The notes beneath the pieces were generated by a model. It was not told the DNA's origin. It saw nothing but the letters and a program-made list of their open reading frames with translations, and ran no database searches. From Nocardiopsis sp. N85 (GTDB lineage: Bacteria > Actinomycetota > Actinomycetes > Streptosporangiales > Streptosporangiaceae), in the NCBI RefSeq assembly GCF_028882275.1, contig NZ_JARBUT010000012.1:62001-126000 (forward strand): a DNA stretch of 64,000 bases. The letters are read 5' to 3'. This document shows positions 54,389 through 63,767 of this stretch, in pieces (position 1 is the first letter of the stretch; each line of letters opens with the position of its first letter). The position numbers and the translations under genes were made by a program.

Positions 54389-55924
54389 GTGGCCGAGCGC
54401 AGCGCTCTCGACCTGGACGCGCTCACGATCAGCGACCGCTTCCAGCTGTTCAACTTCACCCGGCGCGACGACCACGTGACCTACCTGTGGATCCTGCGCG
54501 CCCTGGACCGGCTGCGCGAGGTCCACCGGGTGCAGGCCGGTGCCGAGGACCTCGCCGCCACCCTGCGCGAACTCGCCGCCGCCCACGACGGGGTGCCCTC
54601 CCCGGACACCGCCGACCTGCGCAACCGCCTCGACGAGCTGTACGCCGACCGGGTCGTGCACCGCTTCGACGACGCCTCCCGCGCCGGCAACCTCGCCCGC
54701 TACCGCAACCGCCAGTCCGTCTACCAGTTCAGCGAACTCGGCTACCGGGCCTACCGGGCGGTCGAGGGCGTCCTCAACGCCCGCAGCGAGGACGTCAACC
54801 TGTCCCGCCTGGTCTTCTCCGACGTCCTGGAGGACCTGCGCGCACTGGCCGACGCCAACCTCACCGGCCGCGCCGAACAGGTCTACCGTCGGCTGTCCCG
54901 CCTGGACTCGGTGATGGAGGACATGGGCCGCCGCTCCGCCCAGTTCCACGTCACCCTGGGTGAGATCCTGCGCTCCACCGACGCGTCCCCGGACACGTTC
55001 CTCAAGTACAAGAACGCCCTGCTCGTCCACATGACCGAGTTCATGGCCGAACTCGATCGCTACCAGCCCCGCCTGGAGCGGGCGGTGCGCGAGGTGGAGG
55101 ACACCGGCCTGACCACGCTGCTGGCCCGTGCCGCCGACACCGACGAACGCCTGTTCATGGACCGAGACGAGCGACTCGACGACTGGCGGCGGCGTTGGGC
55201 GGCACTGCGCGCCTGGTTCACCACCGAGGGCGGCGCGCCCACCCGCGCCGCCGAACTGCACACCGCCACCCGCTCGGCGACCTCGGGGGTCATCGCGCTG
55301 CTGCGCCAGCTCACCGAGGCCAGACGCGGCGGCGTCAACCGCGCCACCCAGCTCCGCCACCTGGCGCAATGGGTGTTCGACACCCCCGACGACGGGGCCG
55401 CGCACGCCCTCATGGGCGCCGCGTTCAACGTCCGCTCCGCCCGCCACCTGGGCGTCGCCCACGAGGACGACGAGCAGATCTCCCCGAACACCACCTGGTG
55501 GGACGCCCCCGGCGTGGAGGTGTCGGTGACACTGTTCCGCAGCGGCAAGGCGCCCACCGCGGGGGTGCCCAAGCCGGTGCGCCGCAACCCCGGCGCCCGC
55601 GCCGAACTGCGCCGCCGCCAGGCCGCCGACCGCGCCGCCGACCGGCAGGCCGCCGCCCGGCTGGCCGAGGAGGGCGCCCACGACCGGGTCCTGGACGAGG
55701 TCGACACCCGTGTGCTGCTGCGCCTGATCACCCGCGCCCTCGAATCGCGCGCCGTCGTGGCCGGCCGGCTGTCGTCGGCCACCGGCACCGACGAGGGCAC
55801 CCTGGTGCGCCTGGTCCCCAGCGACACCGGCAGCACCGTCCGTACCACCCGAGGCCTGCTCCACCTGCCCGGCATGCGTCTGGAACTCGCCCCCCGCGCC
55901 CGCCTCCGAGGAGCCGCCCGATGA
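54389..55924 (+). CDS. jetA: Wadjet subunit JetA (DUF2397/TIGR02677)
   Basis: A 511-residue protein, first gene of the operon. GTG 54389 is the only reasonable start; the frame is open upstream only in non-coding sequence. RFQLFNFTRRDDHVTYLWILRAL near the N-terminus and the long helical middle (LEDLRALADANLTGRAEQVYRRL, FLKYKNALLVHMTEFMAEL) fit TIGR02677. In the JetABC complex JetA is the kleisin-like subunit that bridges the JetC SMC heads. Wadjet extrudes and cleaves closed circular plasmid DNA. The stop TGA is overlapped by an ATG that opens the small frame at 55921. Confidence 0.92.
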   Translation: MAERSALDLDALTISDRFQLFNFTRRDDHVTYLWILRALDRLREVHRVQAGAEDLAATLRELAAAHDGVPSPDTADLRNRLDELYADRVVHRFDDASRAGNLARYRNRQSVYQFSELGYRAYRAVEGVLNARSEDVNLSRLVFSDVLEDLRALADANLTGRAEQVYRRLSRLDSVMEDMGRRSAQFHVTLGEILRSTDASPDTFLKYKNALLVHMTEFMAELDRYQPRLERAVREVEDTGLTTLLARAADTDERLFMDRDERLDDWRRRWAALRAWFTTEGGAPTRAAELHTATRSATSGVIALLRQLTEARRGGVNRATQLRHLAQWVFDTPDDGAAHALMGAAFNVRSARHLGVAHEDDEQISPNTTWWDAPGVEVSVTLFRSGKAPTAGVPKPVRRNPGARAELRRRQAADRAADRQAAARLAEEGAHDRVLDEVDTRVLLRLITRALESRAVVAGRLSSATGTDEGTLVRLVPSDTGSTVRTTRGLLHLPGMRLELAPRARLRGAAR

Positions 55925-56133
55925 GCCCCGCGCACCGCTCCGCCTCCGCGCATGGACGCGACCCCCGGCCGGTGCGCGGGTGTCCCACGGCCGTCCGGCC
56001 GATGCGTGGGCGTTCCACCGCCGCCCGAGGGGTGTGCGGACGTTCCACCGCCGCCCGTTTCCCGGCCTCCGCCGGACGGCGCCGATCCTCGGTGGCCCTC
56101 CGCCCGATCCGTGTCCCCGAGGAGGGGCGATGA
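55921..56133 (+). CDS. Small Arg-rich ORF inserted between jetA and jetB
   Basis: A 70-codon frame that begins in an ATGA overlap with jetA and ends in an ATGA overlap with jetB, so a ribosome could pass through all three. The product is rich in Arg, Ser, Ala and Pro and contains a 10-residue repeat (RPVRGCPTAV, RPMRGRSTAA, RGVCGRSTAA). No family is recognised, and typical Wadjet loci have no gene here. It may be a real DNA-binding accessory, a translational bridge, or a by-product of repeat growth in the jetA-jetB gap. Confidence 0.5.
   Translation: MSPAHRSASAHGRDPRPVRGCPTAVRPMRGRSTAARGVCGRSTAARFPASAGRRRSSVALRPIRVPEEGR
55973..56057 (+). repeat. Three 30-bp tandem repeats between jetA and jetB
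   Basis: Copies begin at 55973, 56003 and 56033. A 25-base core is conserved in each with 1-8 mismatches; the last two share CGTTCCACCGCCGCCCG exactly. The period is a multiple of three. Confidence 0.85.
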
Positions 56134-57497
56134 GCCGACGACACCGTCCCGCGCACCGGATCGACCCCGCCGACCTGGGCTCCTACCAGCAGGCGATGCG
56201 CCGGGTCCTCACCTGCGACCTCATCACCCGCTCCCGCCCCCGGCCCGGTGTGCTCTCCCACGTCCTGCGCTGGGCCGACGAACTCTCCGACGACCTGCGC
56301 GAGCTGTTCGGCCACACCCTCATCGCCACCACCGAACACGTCCGCCTGGTTCGCGAACCCGACGTCCTCGACCCCACCCAGCGCCAGGTCTTCGCCCGCG
56401 CCGGCCGTCCCTTCGACCGACGCCGCCTGGCCTACCTGTGCCTGCTGCTCGCCTCCTTCCAGCGCTCCCAGGTCGAGGTGAGCCTGGCCGACCTCATCCG
56501 CCACTTCGCCCCCTCCGCCAACGCCATCGAGGGCCTGGGCTACGACCCCACCGACGGCACCCACAAGGCCGCCCTCGTCGACGTGTGCTCCTGGCTCGTC
56601 GACCACGGCGCCCTGCACGTCTCCGACGGCTCCCTGGAGGCGTGGGCCGGCGGCCACGGCCAGGCCGACGCCCTCTTCGACATCGACCACGAGATCTGCG
56701 AGGTGCTGTTCCGCCCCTCGCGCCCCGTCCAGCACGTCACCGGTGTCGCCGGCCTGCTCGCCCACCACCCCGACGAGCCCACCCGCGAACAGACCGCCCG
56801 CCGCGCCCGCCGACTCCTCGTCGAACACCCCGTCGTCCACTACGCCGACGTCACCCCCGACGTCGCCGACGCCCTGCGGGTCCCCGGCGTCGCCGAGGAG
56901 GTCGCCCACCTCACCGGACTGGCCGTCGAACGCCGATCCGAGGGCGTCCTGCTCGCCGACTCCGGCGGCCTGTTCACCGACCGCCCCTTCCCCGGTCGCG
57001 GCAGCGCCGTCAACCGCACCGCGGGGCTCCTGCTGGCCAAGATCGCCGACCGCATGGAGACCGCGCGGGCGGCCCTCACGCACCTGCCCCTGACCGCCGC
57101 CCCGACCGCCCACGCCGACCTCATCGCCCGCGTCGACTCCGCGCTGCCCCGCGAGGGTGTGGTCGAGGCCCTGGCCTGGACCGCCCCCGCCACTACCGCC
57201 GCGACCCCCGAACCGGCCACGGCCCCGCTCATCGAACAGGGTCGCCTGGAGGCGATGGTCGACGACCTGTTCGCCGAGTTCGGCGCCGCCTCCTTCACCG
57301 CCGCCTGGCAGCGCGACCCCCGCGGCCTGCTCGACGCCGCCCTCGAACTGCTCACCGACCTGTCCCTGCTGCGCCCCGTCCCCGGCGGCGTCCTCGTTCT
57401 GCCCGCCGCCCTGCGCTACCGCAACATCCAGGGCGCGCTCCCACAGCGTCCCGACACCGGCATGCTGCCCCTGGGCCTCGAACCGGAAGGAACCTGA
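56130..57497 (+). CDS. jetB: Wadjet subunit JetB (DUF2398/TIGR02678)
   Basis: A 455-residue protein. ATG 56130 follows GAGGAGGGGCG, a strong site, and is preferred to the in-frame start at 55980, whose extra 50 residues translate the repeats. GSYQQAMRRVLTCDLITRSRP, REPDVLDPTQRQVFARAGRPFDRRRLAYLCLLLASF and ALRYRNIQGALP near the end fit TIGR02678. JetB is the KITE-type winged-helix subunit that binds the JetA kleisin. Its stop overlaps jetC by one base (TGATG). Confidence 0.92.
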   Translation: MSRRHRPAHRIDPADLGSYQQAMRRVLTCDLITRSRPRPGVLSHVLRWADELSDDLRELFGHTLIATTEHVRLVREPDVLDPTQRQVFARAGRPFDRRRLAYLCLLLASFQRSQVEVSLADLIRHFAPSANAIEGLGYDPTDGTHKAALVDVCSWLVDHGALHVSDGSLEAWAGGHGQADALFDIDHEICEVLFRPSRPVQHVTGVAGLLAHHPDEPTREQTARRARRLLVEHPVVHYADVTPDVADALRVPGVAEEVAHLTGLAVERRSEGVLLADSGGLFTDRPFPGRGSAVNRTAGLLLAKIADRMETARAALTHLPLTAAPTAHADLIARVDSALPREGVVEALAWTAPATTAATPEPATAPLIEQGRLEAMVDDLFAEFGAASFTAAWQRDPRGLLDAALELLTDLSLLRPVPGGVLVLPAALRYRNIQGALPQRPDTGMLPLGLEPEGT

Positions 57498-60400
57498 TGT
57501 CCCACGACCGCTTCAAGCCCACCCGGGCCGGGGTGATCAACGTCTGGGACTACCTCGACGAGGAGTTCACCTTCGCCGACGGACGCCTGGTCCTGCGCGG
57601 CCACAACGGTTCCGGCAAGACCAAGGCCCTGGAGGTGCTGTTCCCGTTCGTCCTGGACGGTCACACCGACCCGCGCCGCCTGGACCCCTTCAGCGGCCAG
57701 AACCGCACCATGAAGTCCAACCTCCTCTACCGGGGGCAGGACGCCGAGTACGGGTTCGTGTGGATGGAGTTCGCCCGCCCCGGAGAGGGCCCCCGCCCCG
57801 AGACCGTCACCCTCATCATCGGCCTGCGCGCCCAACAGCACCGCGACGGCGTCGCCACCTCCTTCTTCGTCACCGACAAGCGCCTGGGCGTCGACTTCGG
57901 CCTGCTGGCGACCGACAACCGCCCCCTCACCGAACGCCAGCTCAAGGCCGCCCTGGGCGAAGGCTCCCACCACACCTCCGCCGCCGACTACCGGGCCGCC
58001 GTCGACGCCCGCCTGTTCGGTCTCGGCGACCGCTACGTCCAACTCCTCGACCTGCTCCTGGCCCTGCGCCGCCCCCTGCTCGCCAAGGACCTGGACCCCG
58101 AGAAGGTCTCCGACACCCTCACCGCCGGGCTCAGCCCCATCGACGAGGAACTCATCGACCAGGCCGCCCGCGACTTCGCCAACCTCTCCGCGGTCCAGCG
58201 CCGCTTCGACGACGCCACCACCGCCCACACCGCCGTCGAGGCCTTCACCACCTCCTACACCGCCTACCTCACCGCCCACGCCCGCCACCGGTCGGCCGGC
58301 ATCGCCACCGCCCTGAACCGCGCCGAGGAGCACGTCACCACCCTCGCCGGGCACACCGGCGCGCTGACCACCGCCACCGCCGAGACCGAACACCTCACCG
58401 CCGAGGTCCGTCGCGTCGAGGAGGAGGTGAACGGCCTGGAGGCGGTGCGCAAGGGCCTGGAGGAGAGCGAGGCCCTGCGCGACGCCCGCGCCCTGGAGAT
58501 CGAACTGCGGCACAACGACCGCATCGGCCGCGACCTCACCGAGGAGGCGCGCCGACTCCAGCGCCAGAGCGAGGAGATCGACCACCTGACCGCCGAGGCC
58601 CGAGGCGTCGGCCTGCACATCGACCGCCAACGAGCCGCCATCGCCGACCTGGTCGCCGAGGTCCGGGAGAGCGCGGACCGGGCCGGCGTCACGGTCGACG
58701 GCGAGGGCCCCGCCGACACCGACCTCACCACCGCCCGAGCCCGCGCCGCCGCCCGCGAGGCCGACGTCCACGAGATCCGCGCGCACCTGACCGAACTGCA
58801 CCGCGTCGAGACCGAACGCGCCCGCGCCGACGCCGACGCCGCCCGCGCCGGGACCGACCTCGCCGACGCCGAGGCGGAATGCGCCCGTGCCGAGGCCGGG
58901 CTCGCCGACGTCCGCGCCCAGGTCACCGACGCCCTGCGCGCCTGGGCCCACCGCTGGACCGACGGCCCCGACGGTGTCTGCGCCCCCGCCGACGCCGACA
59001 CCCTCATCGGGGTCCTGGACACCTGCGGCGAGCCCGGCGCACCCACTCTTCCCGAGGTGTTCACCGAGATCACCGACCCGGCGCGCACCGAGGCGATCCG
59101 CCACGAACACCGTCTCACCGCCGACCACGAGGCCCTGACCGCCGACCTCGCCGCCGTGCGCGCCGAACACGCCGAGATCGCCGCGGAACGCGATGACGCG
59201 CCACCCGCCGACCGTGCCCGCACGGCCTCCCGCGAGGGCCGCCCCGGCGCTCCGCTGTGGCGCCTGGTCCGCTTCGCCGATCACCTCGACCCCGCGCACG
59301 CCGCCGCCGTCGAGGGAGCCCTGGACGCCGCCGGACTGCTCACCGCCTGGGTCCACCCCGACCCCGACCTCACCCATGCCGCCCTCGCCGACGGCACCTC
59401 CGACGCCTACCTGCTCCCCGCCCCGGCCGGGCACGCCCCGCGGACCCTCGCCGACGTCCTCCTCGCCGAGGAACAGGACCACGTCCCCACCCGGACCATC
59501 GACGCCCTGCTCGCCTCCATCGCCCTCCTCGATCCCGCCGACGCCCCCACCGCCGGCACCCCCCACGTCACCCTCGACGCCCGCTTCGGCCACGGCGTCC
59601 TGGTCGGCGCGGGCCCCAAGGCCGCCCCCGAGTTCATCGGCGCCACCAACCGGGCCGCGCGCCGCCGCGAGCGCCTCACCGCACTCGACGCCCGCGTCGA
59701 GGCGCTCACCGCCGACCTCGCCGACCTCGGGCGCCGCCTCGACCGGGCCGCCGACCGGGTCAAGGTGTTCGCCATCGCCCGGGGCGACCTCCCCGAGGTC
59801 ACCCCCGTCGCCCGCGCCGTCAAGACCGTCGAACACCACGCCACCCTCGTCGCGGGCGCCCGCACCGCACGCGCACAGGCCCGCCTGCGCCTGGACTCGG
59901 CCACCGCCGACGTCGACGCCCACCGCACGCGCCTGCGCGCGGTCGCCGCCGAACGCTCCATGCCCACCGCCCCCGCCGACGTGGACGCCGTGGCCGCCGC
60001 CCTCGACGTGTTCCGGGCCGCCCACCGCACCCTGCACGAGACCCGGGCCGACATCGCCCGCACCGAACACGACCTCACCGAGCGCACCTCCACCATCGGG
60101 CGTCTCACCGAGGAACACCGGAGCGGCACCCGGGCCCACGAGGAGCGCACCGCCGAACACGCCGAGACCCTTCTGCGCCTCCAGACCCGCAGGGACGGTA
60201 TCGACGCCTCCGCCCAGGAGATCATCGACCGGCTGCGCCGCACCGAGGACGACCTCGTGCACGGCCGCTCCGTCCTGACCGACCTGCGCGAGCGGGCCGC
60301 CGCCGCCCGGGACGGCGTCGTCCGAGCCGAGACCGGCATCGAGAGCGGTCGCTCCTCGCTCCTGCTCGCACTGGAGTCGGTGCTCGATCACTGCGCCGGG

Positions 60401-61729
60401 CTGACCCCCCTCACCCGACCGGGGCCGCGCGTCCTCCTGGGCATCGACGGCGACCACGCCTGGCCGGCCCCGACCCTGTGGCCCGACGCCCAGGAGGCCG
60501 CCGACCGGATCACCGCCGCCGTCACCGGCGGGGGCGACCCCAACGGGACGCTGCGCGCCGTCCTGCCCCCGGGGGTCCCCGCGACACTGGACGCCTTCGC
60601 CGAGAGCGTCGGCACCGCCCCCGTCACCGACACCGCCCTCAAGTCCGCGGCCACCCGCATGTCCGAGGCGCTGCGCGTGTTCACCGACACCCTCGCCACC
60701 ACCGTCGACGGCTACCGGGTCGACCACGAGGCCGACCCGGGCGGGATCATCACCGTCCACGTCGGGGACGAGACCGGACGCAACCCGCTGCCCGCCTTCG
60801 CCCGCACCATCGCCGAACGCGTCGAGGAACAGGACGCCCTGCTCCGCAGGGAGGAGCGCGGCGTCCTGGAGGACGAACTCCTCTCCGCCATCGCCCAGCA
60901 GATCCACGAACGCGTCCGCACCGCCCGCGACCTGGTCCGCAGCATGGACGCCGACACCCGGTCGCGCCCCATGACCTCCGGTACCCGGATCGGCATCCGG
61001 TGGACCCGCGCCGACCACCTCACCGACCGCCGCCGCGCCGTCGCCGACCTCCTGCGCCGCGACTCCGTCGGCCTGGGCCAGGGCGGCCTGACCGAACTGC
61101 GCGGCCTCCTGCGCGAACTGATCCGCGAGTACCACGCCGCCCACCCGCGCGCCACCTACAAGCAGGTCCTGGCCGCCGTCCTCGACTACCGCGAGTGGTA
61201 CCGGTTCGAACTGCGCAAGGCCGTCCCCGGCCAGGACGAGGCCCGCCTCACCAAGGCCAAGCACGAGGAGATGTCCGGCGGTGAGAAGTCCGCCGCCATC
61301 CACCTGCCCCTGTTCGCCGCCGCCAACGCCCTGTACTCCTCGGCCCGCGCCACCTGCCCGCGCCTCATCGCCCTGGACGAGGCGTTCGCCGGGATCGACG
61401 ACCGCTACAAGCCCGAACTGATGGGCCTCACCGTCACCTTCGACCTCGACGTGTTCATGACCGGGCACGACCTGTGGGTGCACTACGACAGCGTCCCCAT
61501 GGCCGCCCACTACGACATGCACCACGACAAGGCCTCCCACACCGTCTCCGCCATGTTCATGCTGTGGGACGGCGCCCAGGTCATCGACGCCGACGCCGGG
61601 TTCTCCGGCAACGACGCCCTGTCCTCCCACCTGCTCGGCATCACCCCGAGCCGGTTCGTCCCCCTGGCCACCGAGGGCACGCTGCCCGTGGCGGTCGACG
61701 ACGCCCCCGAGGCCCTCGACCCCGTCTGA
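57497..61729 (+). CDS. jetC: Wadjet SMC-like ATPase JetC (TIGR02680)
   Basis: A 1410-residue SMC-like motor. The N-terminal head has Walker A GHNGSGKT at residues 35-42. Two long coiled coils (about 250-480 and 620-900) surround a hinge region that includes RFADHLDPAHAAAVEGALDAAG. The C-terminal head has the ABC signature EMSGGEKSA near 1258 and Walker B RLIALDEAFAGID near 1292, with the H-loop-like MTGHDLW. ATP-driven loop extrusion by JetC is the basis of plasmid recognition. The first 40 residues (RAGVINVWDYLDEEFTFADGR) are typical of TIGR02680. Fifteen bases separate it from jetD. Confidence 0.95.
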   Translation: MSHDRFKPTRAGVINVWDYLDEEFTFADGRLVLRGHNGSGKTKALEVLFPFVLDGHTDPRRLDPFSGQNRTMKSNLLYRGQDAEYGFVWMEFARPGEGPRPETVTLIIGLRAQQHRDGVATSFFVTDKRLGVDFGLLATDNRPLTERQLKAALGEGSHHTSAADYRAAVDARLFGLGDRYVQLLDLLLALRRPLLAKDLDPEKVSDTLTAGLSPIDEELIDQAARDFANLSAVQRRFDDATTAHTAVEAFTTSYTAYLTAHARHRSAGIATALNRAEEHVTTLAGHTGALTTATAETEHLTAEVRRVEEEVNGLEAVRKGLEESEALRDARALEIELRHNDRIGRDLTEEARRLQRQSEEIDHLTAEARGVGLHIDRQRAAIADLVAEVRESADRAGVTVDGEGPADTDLTTARARAAAREADVHEIRAHLTELHRVETERARADADAARAGTDLADAEAECARAEAGLADVRAQVTDALRAWAHRWTDGPDGVCAPADADTLIGVLDTCGEPGAPTLPEVFTEITDPARTEAIRHEHRLTADHEALTADLAAVRAEHAEIAAERDDAPPADRARTASREGRPGAPLWRLVRFADHLDPAHAAAVEGALDAAGLLTAWVHPDPDLTHAALADGTSDAYLLPAPAGHAPRTLADVLLAEEQDHVPTRTIDALLASIALLDPADAPTAGTPHVTLDARFGHGVLVGAGPKAAPEFIGATNRAARRRERLTALDARVEALTADLADLGRRLDRAADRVKVFAIARGDLPEVTPVARAVKTVEHHATLVAGARTARAQARLRLDSATADVDAHRTRLRAVAAERSMPTAPADVDAVAAALDVFRAAHRTLHETRADIARTEHDLTERTSTIGRLTEEHRSGTRAHEERTAEHAETLLRLQTRRDGIDASAQEIIDRLRRTEDDLVHGRSVLTDLRERAAAARDGVVRAETGIESGRSSLLLALESVLDHCAGLTPLTRPGPRVLLGIDGDHAWPAPTLWPDAQEAADRITAAVTGGGDPNGTLRAVLPPGVPATLDAFAESVGTAPVTDTALKSAATRMSEALRVFTDTLATTVDGYRVDHEADPGGIITVHVGDETGRNPLPAFARTIAERVEEQDALLRREERGVLEDELLSAIAQQIHERVRTARDLVRSMDADTRSRPMTSGTRIGIRWTRADHLTDRRRAVADLLRRDSVGLGQGGLTELRGLLRELIREYHAAHPRATYKQVLAAVLDYREWYRFELRKAVPGQDEARLTKAKHEEMSGGEKSAAIHLPLFAAANALYSSARATCPRLIALDEAFAGIDDRYKPELMGLTVTFDLDVFMTGHDLWVHYDSVPMAAHYDMHHDKASHTVSAMFMLWDGAQVIDADAGFSGNDALSSHLLGITPSRFVPLATEGTLPVAVDDAPEALDPV

Positions 61730-61743
61730 TCCGAAGGACCCCC

Positions 61744-63024
61744 ATGTCGCCCCACCCCCTGGGCCGTCCCGACCACCCCCTGGGCCGTCCCGATTACGCC
61801 CGCCTCCTGGAGTCGGCCCGGCGCACCCTGGAACGACGCAACGCCGAACTCGGAGGCAGGGCCACGGTCCCCGCTCCCACCGACGCCGAGTGCGCCGCCG
61901 TCAGCGGCCTCCTCGGCAGCGATCACCTCCCCGGCGCCAAGAGCATCGTCGTGTCACTGGACCGCCTGGACACGAGCGTGCGCCGTGCCACCGGGCAGGG
62001 GCTCATCGAGATCCTGGAGACCGTCGGCCCACCCCTGCGCCGCCCCCGCGACGAGGAGGGGGAGCGGCGACGGCTCCGCGAGCAGATCCTCGCCCCCGCC
62101 CGCGACAGCCCCCTCAACGCCGCCGACTGGTACCGGACCTGGCTGGAGCGGATCTCCGGCGACGGCACGGTCACCAAACTCGCGAACCGGGGCGATACCG
62201 ATCGGCTGCGCCGGGCCGTGCGGATCCTGGAGGTCGTCGACGCCCGCACCGACACCGCGCCACCGCTGCCCCTGCCGTCCCTGGCGGCCACGGCCACCGG
62301 CGACACCAAGGCCCTGGAACACCGCACCCCGCTGGCCACCCTCGTCCTGAGCGCTCTCGTCGAGCGCACCGGCCTGCCCCGGGCCGACACGGCCGAGGCG
62401 ACCCGCGCCCTGTGGGAGGCCCACGGTGTCATCGGCGACGACCTCGCCAGCCGTGTCCTGGTCCTGGGCCTGCCCGCCGAGGGAGCCGGACTGGGGGAGT
62501 GGCTCACCGACGCCGCCGCCCGGGGCGTCCCCTTCCAGGTCACCCTCCACCAGCTCGTCACCCTGCCGATCACGGTGACCGCCCCGGTCGTGTCCGTCTG
62601 TGAGAACCCCGCGGTCCTGCGTCGCGCCGCCGACGGGCTCGGCGCCGCCTGCGCCCCGCTGCTGTGCACCGAGGGCTGGCCCTCGGCGGCCTTCCACCGC
62701 CTGGCCGCCGCCATCCGCGCCGGCGGGGGCCGGCTGCGCTACCACGGCGACTTCGACGCCGCCGGAATCGCGATGGCCCGGTACGCGATCGACCGCCACG
62801 GCGCCTCCCCGTGGCGCATGTCGGCCGCCGACTACACCGCCCACGTCGACGACGTGTTCCCCGCACTCACCGGCGCCGGGCCCACCCCCTGGGATCCGGC
62901 GCTCGCCCAGGCGATGACCCGACACGGACGCGCCGTCCACGAGGAGTCCGTCGACGACGATCTCCTACGGGACCTGGTCCGGGATCCGGCACCGGCTTTG
63001 CCCGCGCCGGAGGATGCGATGTGA
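61744..63024 (+). CDS. jetD: Wadjet nuclease subunit JetD (DUF2399/TIGR02679)
   Basis: A 426-residue protein; ATG 61744 follows GAAGGACCCC. The C-terminal third holds a Toprim domain: VVSVCENPAVL with Glu287, and YHGDFDAAGI with the metal-binding Asp336 and Asp338. These are the residues expected for the topoisomerase VI/Spo11-like active site that cuts the plasmid. All catalytic residues are intact, so the system looks active. The N-terminus begins with HPLGRPDHPLGRPD, from a tandem duplication. Confidence 0.93.
   Translation: MSPHPLGRPDHPLGRPDYARLLESARRTLERRNAELGGRATVPAPTDAECAAVSGLLGSDHLPGAKSIVVSLDRLDTSVRRATGQGLIEILETVGPPLRRPRDEEGERRRLREQILAPARDSPLNAADWYRTWLERISGDGTVTKLANRGDTDRLRRAVRILEVVDARTDTAPPLPLPSLAATATGDTKALEHRTPLATLVLSALVERTGLPRADTAEATRALWEAHGVIGDDLASRVLVLGLPAEGAGLGEWLTDAAARGVPFQVTLHQLVTLPITVTAPVVSVCENPAVLRRAADGLGAACAPLLCTEGWPSAAFHRLAAAIRAGGGRLRYHGDFDAAGIAMARYAIDRHGASPWRMSAADYTAHVDDVFPALTGAGPTPWDPALAQAMTRHGRAVHEESVDDDLLRDLVRDPAPALPAPEDAM
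61753..61794 (+). repeat. 21-bp tandem duplication at the start of jetD
   Basis: Two adjacent 21-base units (61753-61773, 61774-61794) differ only in the last base and encode HPLGRPD twice. The frame is preserved. Confidence 0.93.
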
Positions 63025-63073
63025 CCCCACCGGGCATGAGTTCCTGAGCGCGGAGTACAGGGAAGGCGGGCGC

Positions 63074-63664
63074 ATGGACGGACACCCACCCCCGGAGGAG
63101 GGACCCGGAGCGGGTCGGCCGCCACGCTGGGCCCCGCCGCCGCCCGTCACGCCCTCGGCCCCCGGCCCGGGCTGGAGCGTTCCGCCGCCGCCCGGCGGAC
63201 CGGTACCGCCCGGTGTCCCGGTCGGGGGACCGGGCGGGGTCCCGACCCCGCCCCCTCCGCCCGCCAAGGGTGTGCCCCCGCTGCTCACCCTCGTCATCGG
63301 ACTCCTGAGCGGTCTGCTCCTGGGCGTGGGCGCCACCCTCCTGTTCACCTCCCTGGACCTGCGCCCACGTCCCTTCGAGGCGGCCCTGGACACGTGCGGC
63401 CTCACCGATCACCCCGACGCCCAGGTCGGTGACGAGGGGCGCTCCCTGTTCCTCCAGCACCAGGGCGCCACCGACGTCACCGGTCTCACCGACGACGAAC
63501 TCGACTGCGTCCTCACCGAACTGGACGCCCCCGACAGCCTCTTCGTCGAGATGGGCCAGACCCGTGCCCTGGACGGCCGCCAGCGCCTGGAATGGGACGG
63601 CATCGAGGCGACCTGGAGTTACCACCCCGACGACGGACTGGACACCCAGCTGGTCGCCCACTGA
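63074..63664 (+). CDS. Pro-rich membrane-anchored hypothetical protein
   Basis: A 196-residue protein, ATG 63074 after GGAAGGCGGGCGC. Residues 1-72 are Pro/Gly-rich and probably disordered. One membrane helix follows at about 74-95 (LLTLVIGLLSGLLLGVGATLLF). The outer domain of 100 residues has two cysteines (DTCGLTD and DELDCVLTEL) that may pair. No family recognised. It is 49 bases after jetD but codon pattern and content do not tie it to Wadjet. Confidence 0.78.
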   Translation: MDGHPPPEEGPGAGRPPRWAPPPPVTPSAPGPGWSVPPPPGGPVPPGVPVGGPGGVPTPPPPPAKGVPPLLTLVIGLLSGLLLGVGATLLFTSLDLRPRPFEAALDTCGLTDHPDAQVGDEGRSLFLQHQGATDVTGLTDDELDCVLTELDAPDSLFVEMGQTRALDGRQRLEWDGIEATWSYHPDDGLDTQLVAH

Positions 63665-63767
63665 CCCCCGAGGACTACCCTGACGTGGCGGTGTCGACCC
63701 CGACCGGGGCGGCGACCGCCCGGGGGACGTCCCGTCCACCCCGGGGAACACACTGGGAAGCGAACCG

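Noticed and set aside
55980..56129. N-terminal extension of JetB by 50 residues
   Set aside because: The extension only translates the 30-bp repeats. The ATG at 56130 has a strong ribosome site and an ATGA overlap.
57416..61630. 1404-codon open frame antisense to jetC
   Set aside because: Long antisense frames are expected in very GC-rich coding DNA. Its translation is Gly/Val/Ala low-complexity without motifs, whereas the sense frame has full SMC motifs.
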